Shown piece by piece: positions 36,711 to 45,041 of a stretch of DNA of 64,000 nucleotides. The notes beneath the pieces are model-generated. The model worked only from the letters and a program-made list of their open reading frames with translations, ran no database searches and was not told the DNA's origin. This DNA comes from Echinicola marina (GTDB lineage Bacteria; Bacteroidota; Bacteroidia; Cytophagales; Cyclobacteriaceae), in NCBI RefSeq assembly GCF_020463795.1, contig NZ_CP080025.1, positions 1,863,001 through 1,927,000 of the forward strand. The letters run 5' to 3'. Position 1 is the stretch's first letter, and every line of letters starts with the position of its first letter. A program made the position numbers and the translations under genes.

Positions 36711-37298
36711 ATGACGATGATGAAAAAGACACTGATTATAAATGGACACCCAGATAAAGAAAGTTTCAGCTTTGCACTTGCAGCAGCTTATAAGAAGGGG
36801 CTGGTAAAGTCGAATGCTGAAATAAAGGAAATTAATATCAGGGAGTTAAATTTCAACCCAAACCTTCAGTACGGATATCGGAAAAGAACAGAACTAGAAC
36901 CGGATTTATTGGATGCCCAAGAAAAATTGAAATGGGCAGAACACCTAGTTTGGGTTTATCCAGTTTGGTGGAGTTCAGTTCCTGCCATTATGAAAGGTTT
37001 CTTGGACCGGGTTTTACTTCCTGGTTTTGCCTTTAAGAAAAGAGCCAACTCCTTATTTAGTGATAAGTGCTTAAAGGGAAAGACAGCGCGGATTATTTGT
37101 ACCTTGGATCAACCTGCATGGTATTATAGGTGGATTAATAGAAGTCCGAGTCATCATGCGATAAAAAAGGGGACATTACATTTTATAGGTATAAGAAAAG
37201 TACGAATTACGACTATTGGCCCGATAAGGCTATCGAAGGAAGCGTATAGGGAAAAATGGCTGCAGAAAGTTGAAAAATTAGGTGAAAAGAATAAATAG
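36711..37298 (+). CDS. NAD(P)H-dependent quinone oxidoreductase (flavodoxin-like fold)
   Basis: A 195-aa flavodoxin-like protein of the NQO1/MdaB/KefF group: KKTLIINGHPDKESFSFALA binds FMN or FAD phosphate, LVWVYPVWWSSVPAIMKGFLDRVL is the family hallmark, and a conserved GTLHFIGIRKVRITTIGPI strand follows. It should reduce quinones by two electrons. An internal ATG at 36720 is an equally good start. It is the last gene of the Crp-membrane protein-oxidoreductase group. Confidence 0.88.
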   Translation: MTMMKKTLIINGHPDKESFSFALAAAYKKGLVKSNAEIKEINIRELNFNPNLQYGYRKRTELEPDLLDAQEKLKWAEHLVWVYPVWWSSVPAIMKGFLDRVLLPGFAFKKRANSLFSDKCLKGKTARIICTLDQPAWYYRWINRSPSHHAIKKGTLHFIGIRKVRITTIGPIRLSKEAYREKWLQKVEKLGEKNK

Positions 37299-37326
37299 TG
37301 GCAGGCAAAGGAGGGATAAGGTTTTA

Positions 37327-37448
37327 GGGTTAATTGAGGTAGATTATTGGTGAATTTTGCTTTTTTTGCAATTGTAAATTGGCTAGGATATTAGGGTGTA
37401 ATTGCAAATTACACCCAGCCATCATAGACGGTTTATTCTATACCTAGG
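37327..37448 (+). repeat. RAYT 3' remnant with REP hairpin
   Basis: The last eight codons of a RAYT transposase (LIEVDYW then stop, to 37353) are followed by its 3' flank, which contains a perfect hairpin with arms GGGTGTAATT and AATTACACCC around GCA (37394-37416). The same flank occurs at 41833-41930 and 49714-49810. Position 37449-37628 holds further degenerate intergenic repeats (GAGCTTGTCGAAG) and no gene. Confidence 0.8.
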
Positions 37449-37628
37449 TAGATAGCGCTTCGGTACCTGAGCTTGTCGAAGGGTCGAAGCATCGAAAGGT
37501 CGGGAGAAGCCCACCTCACGGAGGGCAGGCAATCTAATTTTCAAGAACAGATCCTACAGTTCCTTCTCTTCTGCTGCGAAATCTAAAGCCCAACCACACG
37601 AAAAGATTAAAATTTTACTAATTATATC

Positions 37629-37656
37629 AAAAAATACTCCATCAGGGGTATTTTTT
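37629..37656. terminator. Bidirectional terminator
   Basis: A 12-bp stem with an ATCA loop: AAAAAATACTCC pairs fully with GGGGTATTTTTT, including one T-G pair. A and T runs on either side allow function on both strands. It isolates the TPR-like gene from the DNA upstream. Confidence 0.75.
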
Positions 37657-37788
37657 GGTTTTGAAGGATTTAGTAGGTTTAAAGTCAGATCCATTTTTGG
37701 ACGAATTTAAGCGGAAAAAAAAATGGTGGATATAGAGGAATAGACATTCCTCTAGACATATGTTAGAAGCCAATAGAATCAGGCAGGA

Positions 37789-38556
37789 ATGAGCAAAAAT
37801 GATTGGTATAGAAATACAAATTGGAATGACCAAATCGAGTCTGGATTTGAAGCTCGACTAAAACGTGCGCGCGGTAATGCAAATAAAGCTCAATTTTTAC
37901 GTGTTCAAGCCAGTTGCCTTCTTGACTCTCCATCCGTTGAAAATCAGAAAAAAGGAATTCAGTTAATGAAAAGATTGATAAATGAATACTCTGAAGAAAC
38001 TTTTAGCACCATACATGGACATGAACAACTTGGTGAATATTACCTGAAGCGAAAGGATTACAAAGAAGCTGAAAAGAATTTTAGAATTGTAACTGACCAT
38101 TATCACAGCAATACAAGAAGTGGAACAACTGGTTTGGCCGACTTGAAATTAACTGAAACGATTTTAATTTCTGATCAGGAAGATAAATTTCAAGAAGCTT
38201 ATAAATTGTCGACTTCGAAATTCGAAAGTACTGGTGGGGCTCTGATCTTAAACGACCAGAAATTCTATTATGCGACGCTGATGGCGAATCTATGCCTGCG
38301 AATGGGGAAGATGGATGAAGCATCTGAGTTTGCTAGTTTGGCTATTCAGCTTTCGACTATTACCAAACCTCAATTTCACAGACATAATACCGTTGGAATC
38401 GTTAAAACTGACAACAGTACAGTCGAAAGACTGAAAAAAATAAAAGAAAAGTCACAGGGTATCACAACAACTATAAATAAGCGGACGGAAGCGGATAAAA
38501 GAAATAATAATACTTTCAAAAAACTATGGACTCTGCTTACTGGAAATTCATTCTAA
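37789..38556 (+). CDS. Hypothetical TPR-like protein
   Basis: A 255-aa soluble protein, highly charged and helical. Residues 75-110 (IHGHEQLGEYYLKRKDYKEAEKNFRIVTDHYH) read as a tetratricopeptide-type helix pair, and a second pair is visible near 165-190 (YATLMANLCLRMGKMDEASEFASLAI). No catalytic motif is seen. The gene is AT-rich and lies in the orphan-rich accessory segment, 49 bp before the HExxH protein gene, so both may be co-transcribed. Function unknown. Confidence 0.6.
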   Translation: MSKNDWYRNTNWNDQIESGFEARLKRARGNANKAQFLRVQASCLLDSPSVENQKKGIQLMKRLINEYSEETFSTIHGHEQLGEYYLKRKDYKEAEKNFRIVTDHYHSNTRSGTTGLADLKLTETILISDQEDKFQEAYKLSTSKFESTGGALILNDQKFYYATLMANLCLRMGKMDEASEFASLAIQLSTITKPQFHRHNTVGIVKTDNSTVERLKKIKEKSQGITTTINKRTEADKRNNNTFKKLWTLLTGNSF

Positions 38557-38605
38557 AGTCTGTCTGCTCTTGATCCGATCATTATAAGACAATTGAAAAA
38601 CAAAC

Positions 38606-39379
38606 ATGTTCAACTTTCTAAAGTCAAACAAAAAATATGTGCCGCTCGACAAAGAACTAAGAAAGTACTTTGAGAATAACTTTTTGTGGTTGATGCAGGA
38701 GTTTCCGGATCCGAAAATAGAAGAACGCAAGATTTTAAGGCCGACTACAGAAGATTTTCCTATACAATGGAATAAAAGCCAAGAAAATGCCTTTGAGGCT
38801 CTTGATATCATTTGTGGCAATATGCAAATTGTCCCAGATATGATTGCCCTTGATTTTTATGATAATGGGATCAAAGAAATCAATATGGGGACTTCTGTTA
38901 TCTTCATGGAGTCAGACCCTGACAGTCTAGAAGCAGCAGGGCGCTATCATCATGAAAAAGTAAATGGAAAACACCTTATTTCACTTGACCAAGCCTTACT
39001 AGAAAAGCCAGACGATTTAATCGCCACAATTGCTCACGAACTTTCACATGTCAAGTTGCTAGGAGAGGAGAAAATTGACCAAAACGATGAAATGTTGACT
39101 GACTTTACAACCGTCTTTTTCGGACTTGGGATATTTAATGCTAATACGGCTTTTCAGTTTTACAACCAAACCGACCGATGGGGATATAGCAATTTTGGTT
39201 ATTTAAAAATTGACGAATGGGCCTATGCCTTGGCATTGTTTGCATTTGTAAGGCATGAAGACGAACCTGGGTGGAAACAATATTTAGGCAAAACCATTAA
39301 AAAGGACTTTGAAAAATGTCTCGGATATATGATTGATAATGAAGAGGAGATTTTCAAGTTTGATGAAGAGAAAGAATAA
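38606..39379 (+). CDS. Hypothetical protein with HExxH motif
   Basis: A 257-aa soluble protein. H144-E145-x2-H148 (TIAHELSHVKLLG) fits the zinc site of gluzincin-type metallopeptidases, and EKIDQNDEMLTDFTTVFFGLGIF downstream could supply the third ligand. Family-level identity is not clear; many such proteins in Bacteroidota have no known target. It follows the TPR-like gene on the same strand. No signal peptide, so it would act in the cytoplasm. The 266 bp after it hold no gene. Confidence 0.6.
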   Translation: MFNFLKSNKKYVPLDKELRKYFENNFLWLMQEFPDPKIEERKILRPTTEDFPIQWNKSQENAFEALDIICGNMQIVPDMIALDFYDNGIKEINMGTSVIFMESDPDSLEAAGRYHHEKVNGKHLISLDQALLEKPDDLIATIAHELSHVKLLGEEKIDQNDEMLTDFTTVFFGLGIFNANTAFQFYNQTDRWGYSNFGYLKIDEWAYALALFAFVRHEDEPGWKQYLGKTIKKDFEKCLGYMIDNEEEIFKFDEEKE

Positions 39380-39645
39380 AAAACGGTACTAATTATTGGG
39401 AATGAGCTTTCTAATTCTGGATTTTTAGAGGTTTGTAGTAAAAATACCTAAGATGAGGTGTTTTATTTAATCTACGAGTTGTTTAGTTTTAAATGATATA
39501 ATCATTGTAAATACTTACCTGTTTGTAGATAGATAATGGGCCTTGTATTGGGAAAGAGGGGAAGTTTGATAGAAAAAATACCTCATGGATATAGAGGCAA
39601 TTAGTGTTCTTCTATCCAAGTTTTTAAAACTTTAAAACCAAATCA

Positions 39646-39879
39646 ATGAATAACGAAATCTGGAGTAATTGGATAAGACGAATTGAATGGATTCTTAATA
39701 TCGCAAAGAAAAGAAACTGGGATTATTCTGAATTAACGGTAAAAGAACCGATTTCAAGAAGATCATTTGACACTCTTGAAAAGGAATTAAACTTGACGTA
39801 TCCGGAAGATTTCAAAGAGGTTTTGACCAAATATTCATCTGGAATTTTATTGCAAACTATTGTTTCAAATATAAAATGA
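39646..39879 (+). CDS. SMI1/KNR4-like protein, probably truncated
   Basis: A 77-aa ORF. SFDTLEKELNLTYPEDFKEVLTKYSSGI matches the opening helix and strand of the SMI1/KNR4 (SUKH) domain, which is normally 120 or more residues and common in immunity proteins against polymorphic toxins. Here the domain stops soon after its start, and the stop overlaps the next gene start by four bases. It is either a remnant or a minimal form. Confidence 0.5.
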   Translation: MNNEIWSNWIRRIEWILNIAKKRNWDYSELTVKEPISRRSFDTLEKELNLTYPEDFKEVLTKYSSGILLQTIVSNIK

Positions 39880-40484
39880 TACGAATTCTCTACATTTTTT
39901 TCGCTTTATTGACTATTTCGGGCTGTTCTCAGAAATTCGAATCGATTGAGTTAAACAATAACTTTACTGAAGAGGAAATAAGTGATTTACACAAACTGAA
40001 TGAATTCTTTCAAACTCAAATGTGTGGAAGTGCCAGCAACTTTAAATCTTGCATTTACTCTAATCTTCCTGATTTACTTGAATATGGCTATGATGCGATA
40101 TTGGAGAACGTAGATTTCGATAAGCAACAAAAGTTATACTCAGATTTCCAATCCGACTTATTTTTACAAATATGGGACTTTTGTCAATCTGGAAATTTTC
40201 ATGAAAAAGTGACTTATAAGTCCTTATGCCTCAATACTGATGGGAAATACCTCCAGTTTTTAAAGGACCTATCGGATAGAAACCCGGACTTAAAAGAATA
40301 TTATGATAGGATGTTTGATTCGGGAGATTGGGAACCAACTGGACTACTCCAAGGAAGAATCTATACGAATCCTGGATATTATGATTTAGATGATCCAAGT
40401 ATTCAGGTTCTGATCGCAGTTCAATTCTTGACCCAGAATGATCAGCAAAAAAGAAAAGAAATCTGGACTGATACCACCCAGTGA
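39876..40484 (+). CDS. Hypothetical lipoprotein
   Basis: A 202-aa protein with a lipoprotein signal (ILYIFFALLTISGCS, Cys17 as the lipid site). The mature part is acidic, helical and has six further cysteines, including MCGSASNFKSC. No domain recognised. Its ATG overlaps the stop of the SMI1/KNR4-like ORF. The second IS copy is inserted 10 bp after its stop codon. Confidence 0.6.
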   Translation: MIRILYIFFALLTISGCSQKFESIELNNNFTEEEISDLHKLNEFFQTQMCGSASNFKSCIYSNLPDLLEYGYDAILENVDFDKQQKLYSDFQSDLFLQIWDFCQSGNFHEKVTYKSLCLNTDGKYLQFLKDLSDRNPDLKEYYDRMFDSGDWEPTGLLQGRIYTNPGYYDLDDPSIQVLIAVQFLTQNDQQKRKEIWTDTTQ

Positions 40485-40494
40485 GATAAGATTA

Positions 40495-41529
40495 TATGTG
40501 TATCCGTAAGAGTGCACGTAATAAAATATGACAATACGTGTCATTAAATTTCAAGGTATCAGGATAGTTGTTTTCTTGCATAAAAACAAGAAAAGCTATG
40601 AACCTTATAGAATTTACGGGCCATTTCCCAGATGAGGAAAGTTGTGAACAATACATCAAGAAATACCGTGAGAAAAGCGGTATACGGTGCAAAAACAGTG
40701 AGAAGATAACCCGACACTATTGGTTTGCCAACGGCAGGTTTTTCGAATGCAGCAGTTGTCGGAGACGTTCTTCTCTTAAATCAGGGACGGTAATGGAAAA
40801 CAGCAAGCTTCCGCTCCGTATCTGGCTATTGGCCATGCTGTTTATGTCGGCGACCAAGAAAGGGTTTTCCTGCCTTGAGCTCCAGCGGCAACTGGGGCTT
40901 AGCCGATATGAGACCACTTTCCGTCTGATGCACAGGATACGGTCAGCCATGGGACAACGAGATGAGCTTTATATCCTCAGTGACATGATTGAATATGACG
41001 AGTGTTATATGGAAACCGTACAGGAGAACCAGATCTTGGGTCAGCTTAAACGTGGAAAAGGCAGCCAGAAACAGACCGCAGTAGCGGTGGCGGCCGAATC
41101 GGTACCCTTGGAAGACCTGGATTCCGGGCAGAAAACAAAGCGCTGTGGCTATTTCAAAATGAGGGTCATGGACAAAGTGGACTGCGAGAGTGTCAATGCC
41201 TTTATCCGGGCCAATACCGTAGGGGATGTGGTACTGTTTACAGACAAGAACACGGCCTACTCGAAAATAGAGGAAGTGGTGGCCACCCATTTGGCCGTTC
41301 CATCGGGAAAGGAGTCCGTAAACGACACCTTAAAATGGGTACACAAAGCAATCAGTAATCTTAAAAGAACCCTGTTGGGGGTATATCACATGATAACTTA
41401 TAAATATTTACAGAACTATTTAAATGAGTTTGTTTACAGATTGAACCGAAGATATTTTGGCAAAGGACTCTTTGAAAGGCTCGTTATTGCGGGCACTTAC
41501 CCATACGTGCAGTAAAACGGATACACATA
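40495..41529 (+). mobile_element. IS1595-family insertion sequence, copy 2 (1035 bp)
   Basis: It has the same ends and length as copy 1, and is flanked by its own 8-bp duplication TAAGATTA (40487-40494 and 41530-41537). Different target duplications show two independent insertions. The coding region differs from copy 1 at two bases that I could find: one silent change and one that replaces a zinc-ribbon cysteine. It landed just behind the lipoprotein gene without breaking it. Confidence 0.95.
40598..41515 (+). CDS. IS1595-family transposase with C34S change
   Basis: A 305-aa transposase, identical to copy 1 except that the second zinc-ribbon cysteine, C34, is a serine (TGT to AGT near 40697). 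The other ligands C31, C51 and C54 and the catalytic regions are unchanged. Loss of one of four ligands probably weakens DNA-end recognition, so this copy may be inactive or depend on copy 1. Confidence 0.9.
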   Translation: MNLIEFTGHFPDEESCEQYIKKYREKSGIRCKNSEKITRHYWFANGRFFECSSCRRRSSLKSGTVMENSKLPLRIWLLAMLFMSATKKGFSCLELQRQLGLSRYETTFRLMHRIRSAMGQRDELYILSDMIEYDECYMETVQENQILGQLKRGKGSQKQTAVAVAAESVPLEDLDSGQKTKRCGYFKMRVMDKVDCESVNAFIRANTVGDVVLFTDKNTAYSKIEEVVATHLAVPSGKESVNDTLKWVHKAISNLKRTLLGVYHMITYKYLQNYLNEFVYRLNRRYFGKGLFERLVIAGTYPYVQ

Positions 41530-41626
41530 TAAGATTATTAATAGCTAATGCTTTGAGCAGGAATGAAAAAATGAATCAGCATGCAAGAAATAGAACATAA
41601 AGTGAACCAAAGGGGGTATTGGAAGG

Positions 41627-41833
41627 TCTATCGGTGGATGGCTTTGGGTAATCTGTACTCATGAGAGCCGTGCTATAGAACTTTACCGACATGAAATGAC
41701 CGAAAGCAGCGTTAAATACATCCATAAAAATCTAGTAAGAGCAGGATTAGTGGAGAAACCTGAAGATTATTTGTGCTCAAGCGCCAGAAACTACTCAGGA
41801 CTCAAAGGGTTAATCGAGGTAGATTATTGGTGA
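41627..41833 (+). pseudogene. RAYT transposase 3' remnant
   Basis: From 41660 the frame reads HESRAIELYRHEMTE, then VKYIHKNLVRAGLVEKP and EDYLCSSARNYSGLKGLIEVDYW before a stop, which is the C-terminal end of a REP-associated tyrosine transposase. The upstream part is scrambled and the Y1 catalytic domain is missing. It aligns with 49500-49714 nearly base for base but has CGA where that copy has a TGA stop. Confidence 0.85.
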
Positions 41834-41873
41834 ATTTTGGTTTTTTTGCAATTGTAAATTGGCTAGGATATTA

Positions 41874-41896
41874 GGGTGTAATTGCAAATTACACCC
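41874..41896. repeat. REP hairpin, 3' type
   Basis: Perfect hairpin with arms GGGTGTAATT/AATTACACCC around GCA, in the 3' flank of the RAYT remnant. The rest of 41897-42072 is AT-rich and must hold the promoter of the next pair; no other feature is seen. Confidence 0.75.
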
Positions 41897-42072
41897 AGTC
41901 ACCATAGACGGTTTATTCTACACCTAGGAGGGGTTTTAATTAGCCTCTTTTTTGTTTAAACAGTATTTTTGACTTTTGGTCAACATCTCTTTTTTTATTC
42001 TCCTAAAATTTATCAATACTGTTAGGATTAATTTTTTTAATATATCTTAGAACCAACACCAGAAAAAATATT

Positions 42073-42258
42073 ATGAAAAAGATAGTAAAAAGAATAGAAT
42101 TTCCTTCCAATGATTTTACAATTGATGAAGAATTTATTAAAACTAATTTTGGTTTAGTAAAATGGGACTATGCACATGAGCAATTCCATTTTACAGATAA
42201 CTATGTAGTTATGGAATATGTGCCGAATGAGAAAAAGGAAGTTAGTTTTGGGTGGTAG
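42073..42258 (+). CDS. Small hypothetical protein, 61 aa
   Basis: A short acidic/aromatic protein (DYAHEQFHFTDNYVVMEYVPNEKKE) with no recognised domain. It precedes a larger AT-rich orphan gene by 25 bp on the same strand, so the two are likely co-transcribed. A role as an immunity or antitoxin partner is only a guess from the layout. Confidence 0.4.
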   Translation: MKKIVKRIEFPSNDFTIDEEFIKTNFGLVKWDYAHEQFHFTDNYVVMEYVPNEKKEVSFGW

Positions 42259-42283
42259 TCTAAAAGGATAATTGGTTTTGATT

Positions 42284-43045
42284 ATGTGCAAATATTTTAA
42301 TAAACAGCAGTTACTGAGAATAGAAGTGGAGGCAAGTAAAGAGATTTATAAGAAATCGTTTTTCAATATTTGGGGAAATAAAGATGCTTCCATCTTTATG
42401 GTGTCAAATCGTTCTGGCTTGATTCTCACTTATGGAAATTCCGATACTGGATTAAGGCATATAAATGAAAGGCATTCATATGGAGTTAGGAAATGTTATT
42501 GGGAAAATGATAAGATTCAAGACCCAACCAAATTTAGTTTTAGTATAGCTCCAGTAGATTATTTATATATATGTGATCAAATCTACCTGGAAAAGAATAG
42601 AATAAAATCAAAACATGAACAATTTGAAGTTTATGAAGGAGTTTTGTCCACCTCTAAATATAAGGGGGAAAAATTTAAGCTGATCATCTATTCAAATTCT
42701 AAAGTGATACATACTTTTTTTCAGATAAAGAACACATATCCCAATAGAAAAGGTAGAAAAAGGTTGAATTTAAAAAGGGGGTATAGTTCATGTTCAGTTG
42801 ATGTAGAAAGTGGTGTTGAAATATTTAAAATCCCTTATTTTGATTCTAATAATAATTTAATTGTTGAAATAATTATGAAAAGATCTAATGCATTAGGTGA
42901 AGATTGGTTTATTAGGTATAATGATGAAGATATTTTCATAGAGCGAAGAAAAGGAGTTGGTTATCCAGCTCCTTTTAGAATGAATATTATTGATTTTGAG
43001 GATGTAAGATGGATTGAACATAGGGTTAAATTATTGATAGCTTAA
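42284..43045 (+). CDS. Hypothetical protein with GLRHINERH motif, possible BECR-type nuclease
   Basis: A 253-aa AT-rich orphan. Near residue 60 it has TGLRHINERHSYGVRK, resembling the G-hydrophobic-x-HI-x-x-RH motif of barnase-EndoU-colicin E5/D-RelE-like toxins; later segments are beta-rich. Two of the catalytic features expected in that fold cannot be confirmed by eye. The ATG at 42284 was preferred to a TTG at 42272. It pairs with the 61-aa gene upstream. Toxin function is speculative. Confidence 0.4.
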   Translation: MCKYFNKQQLLRIEVEASKEIYKKSFFNIWGNKDASIFMVSNRSGLILTYGNSDTGLRHINERHSYGVRKCYWENDKIQDPTKFSFSIAPVDYLYICDQIYLEKNRIKSKHEQFEVYEGVLSTSKYKGEKFKLIIYSNSKVIHTFFQIKNTYPNRKGRKRLNLKRGYSSCSVDVESGVEIFKIPYFDSNNNLIVEIIMKRSNALGEDWFIRYNDEDIFIERRKGVGYPAPFRMNIIDFEDVRWIEHRVKLLIA

Positions 43046-43099
43046 TTTATCAATTATCTTCAACCTCTTATCATCTTCACAAATAAACTTTAACCTACC

Positions 43100-43239
43100 C
43101 CCATCTGGGTGTAGAAAGAGCGTTGGCCTAGGTGTAATTTGCAATTACACCTTTCTATCACTAAGAATTTGTAATTCAATTTTCATGGATTATCCCCTGC
43201 TATGGTAGAAACCTATCAGATAAGAGATCAGGAAATGCC
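43100..43239 (+). pseudogene. RAYT 5' remnant with REP hairpin
   Basis: These 140 bp match 49069-49206, the upstream flank and first 13 codons of the decayed RAYT gene (MVETYQIRDQEMP from 43202). They include a hairpin with arms GGTGTAATT/AATTACACC around TGC (43131-43151). After 43239 the similarity stops. The 3' remnant of a RAYT lies before the preceding gene pair, at 41627, so the two halves may be the ends of one old copy. Confidence 0.75.
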
Positions 43240-43528
43240 AGAAGCAGGCTCCTGTTCTAACGAATAAAATTACGAAGCAACCTGTTTTTACCTTCCTGTG
43301 CTATCATGGTGAAAGCTATTGAGATGAAATTGGAAGAAGGCCTCGCACCGAAGGTATGCTGTCCCACCAAGATACCTGTACTTTACCATAGCAAAAGATT
43401 TAATATCAATACCCCTAGTGCCATATAAAAATCGGTCGAAAAACCGTAAAAAATAGCGAAATAAGCGAATTGTCAATAGGGTATATCCTCTTAGAAAGTT
43501 GGGCTGTTAATAAAGCTTGGGCATCCCT

Positions 43529-43578
43529 AACCCACATTTGCAACGCGGGTTGTTAAATCATAGCATTTGCAATGCGGC
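43529..43578. repeat. REP-like GCGGGTT/CATTTGCAATGCGG repeat
   Basis: AACCC and CGGGTT arms enclose ACATTTGCAACG, followed by a related CATTTGCAATGCGG. A relative, ACCCGCGTTTACAATGCGG, occurs at 47032-47050. This is a second REP-like family in the window. The rest of 43240-43647 holds no gene. Confidence 0.5.
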
Positions 43579-43647
43579 TTAAGAATAAATAATGGCGTTA
43601 AAACCTCAGGAATTATATGGACTAATACCTTACTTGTATCAAATATT

Positions 43648-44670
43648 TCATTCCAAATCCAAAGCTCTTTGCATTCCTTGCTCGCAAAGGTCAAAGATGC
43701 TAGATATCCTCTTGTTAATTACCAAGATTTGTTCCTCAGAAGGACAGAAGTTCGGATTGTAGCGGGATTTGCAGTAAGCGTCATCCAGTAGTTTGAGCAA
43801 GGCCTTTTCTTGATCATTGTCTTGAGGAAAAATGCTGGATAGCTCGGGAATGAACTTCTGACAATCCTTCAATAAAAGCCTGATCTCATGACATTTCCTC
43901 TCCCTGTTTTGCCAGGCCAGAATTACTCCCCTTAAGAGCAGCTCCCCGGCTTGGTGTAAAAAATACAAACTCAATGCTTCGGCTTTCTTCGCTTCGGCCT
44001 GCATAGCAAAACCCATAAACTCTCTAGCCTTTTTCCAATGACTATGGAATACTTTTTTGGCCCGTTTTTTAGCCTCAGCTAATTGTAGTGCATCCACTTC
44101 GGGGAAAGGATTGGCCCCTTCTTTTTGGTAGATGAGGTGAAAGTCTTGAAAGTGAAGTAGAAAGAAAAGGTCTCCGGCTTCCTGCTCCTTCCATAAGGTC
44201 CGCTTGGTCGTCAGGTGAATGTTTACTTCTTGCTTTCCTAAAGCCAAAAAGTGCATTAATGGCTTGATCTCTTCAAAAGAGCGGTAATCATTGCTTGACA
44301 GTACCACATAGACTTCTTTCAATTTATTGGGCTTATCTTCAAGCAAGGAGGGCTGTTGAATCAAATAGATCATTTCGGGTCGCACCAGGATTTCCAAAGC
44401 ACGGACCAATTCTTTAAAATAAGTCTCCCCATTGATATGATCTTTTTTTGCCGATGTCTCGGTAGGTTTTAGGCTATTGGTGATAGCAAGGGACTCAAGC
44501 AGCCTGCTTAGCTGTTCATAAAAGAATACGCCGTCCAATAATTCTGCTCCGCCTTTCACTTCTTCAGCATACATGAGCCATCCTTTGTGCATTTCCCATA
44601 GGCGATCATGGATTTCTCTTTGGTCAAATTGGGAAAAGAATTCAGTTTTTGTTGTTTTATGTTTTTTCAT
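43648..44670 (-). CDS. HEPN domain protein with N-terminal nucleotidyltransferase-like region
   Basis: A 340-aa protein. The last 120 residues look like a HEPN domain of the nucleotidyltransferase-partner type: AKKAEALSLYFLHQAGELLLRGVILAW, KCHEIRLLLKDCQKF and a DDAYCKSRYNPNF ending. Residues 90-190 have alternating strands and helices (KEVYVVLSSNDYRSFEEIKPLMHFLALG...VNIHLTTKRTLW) and may be a nucleotidyltransferase-like fold, but I see no Gly-Ser...Asp-x-Asp signature. The RxxxxH RNase motif is not evident. It may act in a stress or defence module. Confidence 0.55.
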   Translation of the reverse strand: MKKHKTTKTEFFSQFDQREIHDRLWEMHKGWLMYAEEVKGGAELLDGVFFYEQLSRLLESLAITNSLKPTETSAKKDHINGETYFKELVRALEILVRPEMIYLIQQPSLLEDKPNKLKEVYVVLSSNDYRSFEEIKPLMHFLALGKQEVNIHLTTKRTLWKEQEAGDLFFLLHFQDFHLIYQKEGANPFPEVDALQLAEAKKRAKKVFHSHWKKAREFMGFAMQAEAKKAEALSLYFLHQAGELLLRGVILAWQNRERKCHEIRLLLKDCQKFIPELSSIFPQDNDQEKALLKLLDDAYCKSRYNPNFCPSEEQILVINKRISSIFDLCEQGMQRALDLE

Positions 44671-44831
44671 TTGGTTAAAGGTTTAAATGTCTGTTCTATA
44701 GCTTGCTTTTGGACCATCATATTTTCTGATTGTTTTATGTTTTTTTAGATATAGTTTTCTCTACTAAATGACCCCTTGTGCTAGTTAGTCGAATAGTCTT
44801 ATCTTGAAAGATGTTTTATTGCGGGGAGGTC

Positions 44832-44883
44832 GACACAGCTGCGGGCCGGCGTAGGCCTTGTGGGAAGAAGCTTTAGCTGTGTC
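44832..44883. repeat. Hairpin with ACACAGCT arms
   Basis: GACACAGCT (44832-44840) pairs with AGCTGTGTC (44875-44883) around a GC-rich interior, followed by a T-rich stretch. It lies in the 371-bp gap between two minus-strand genes, where it could be a terminator on the plus strand or a dispersed repeat. No gene is seen there. Confidence 0.5.
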
Positions 44884-45041
44884 TTGATTTTTCTTTGCTT
44901 CGTTTCTTTTCATCTAAGGAAAAGAAATGAAGAGTTAAGCTTAGAAACAGTTTTAATTGATCAAAAACACTTTCAATTGTTAGTTTTTTTAGGTTTTATC
45001 AAAATATAGACCTAGCACAACAGGTACTAAATAGTCTGTTA

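Noticed and set aside
2116-41529. Composite transposon made by the two IS1595 copies
   Set aside because: The copies are 39 kb apart with mostly housekeeping genes between them, and each has its own matching target duplication, which shows separate insertions.
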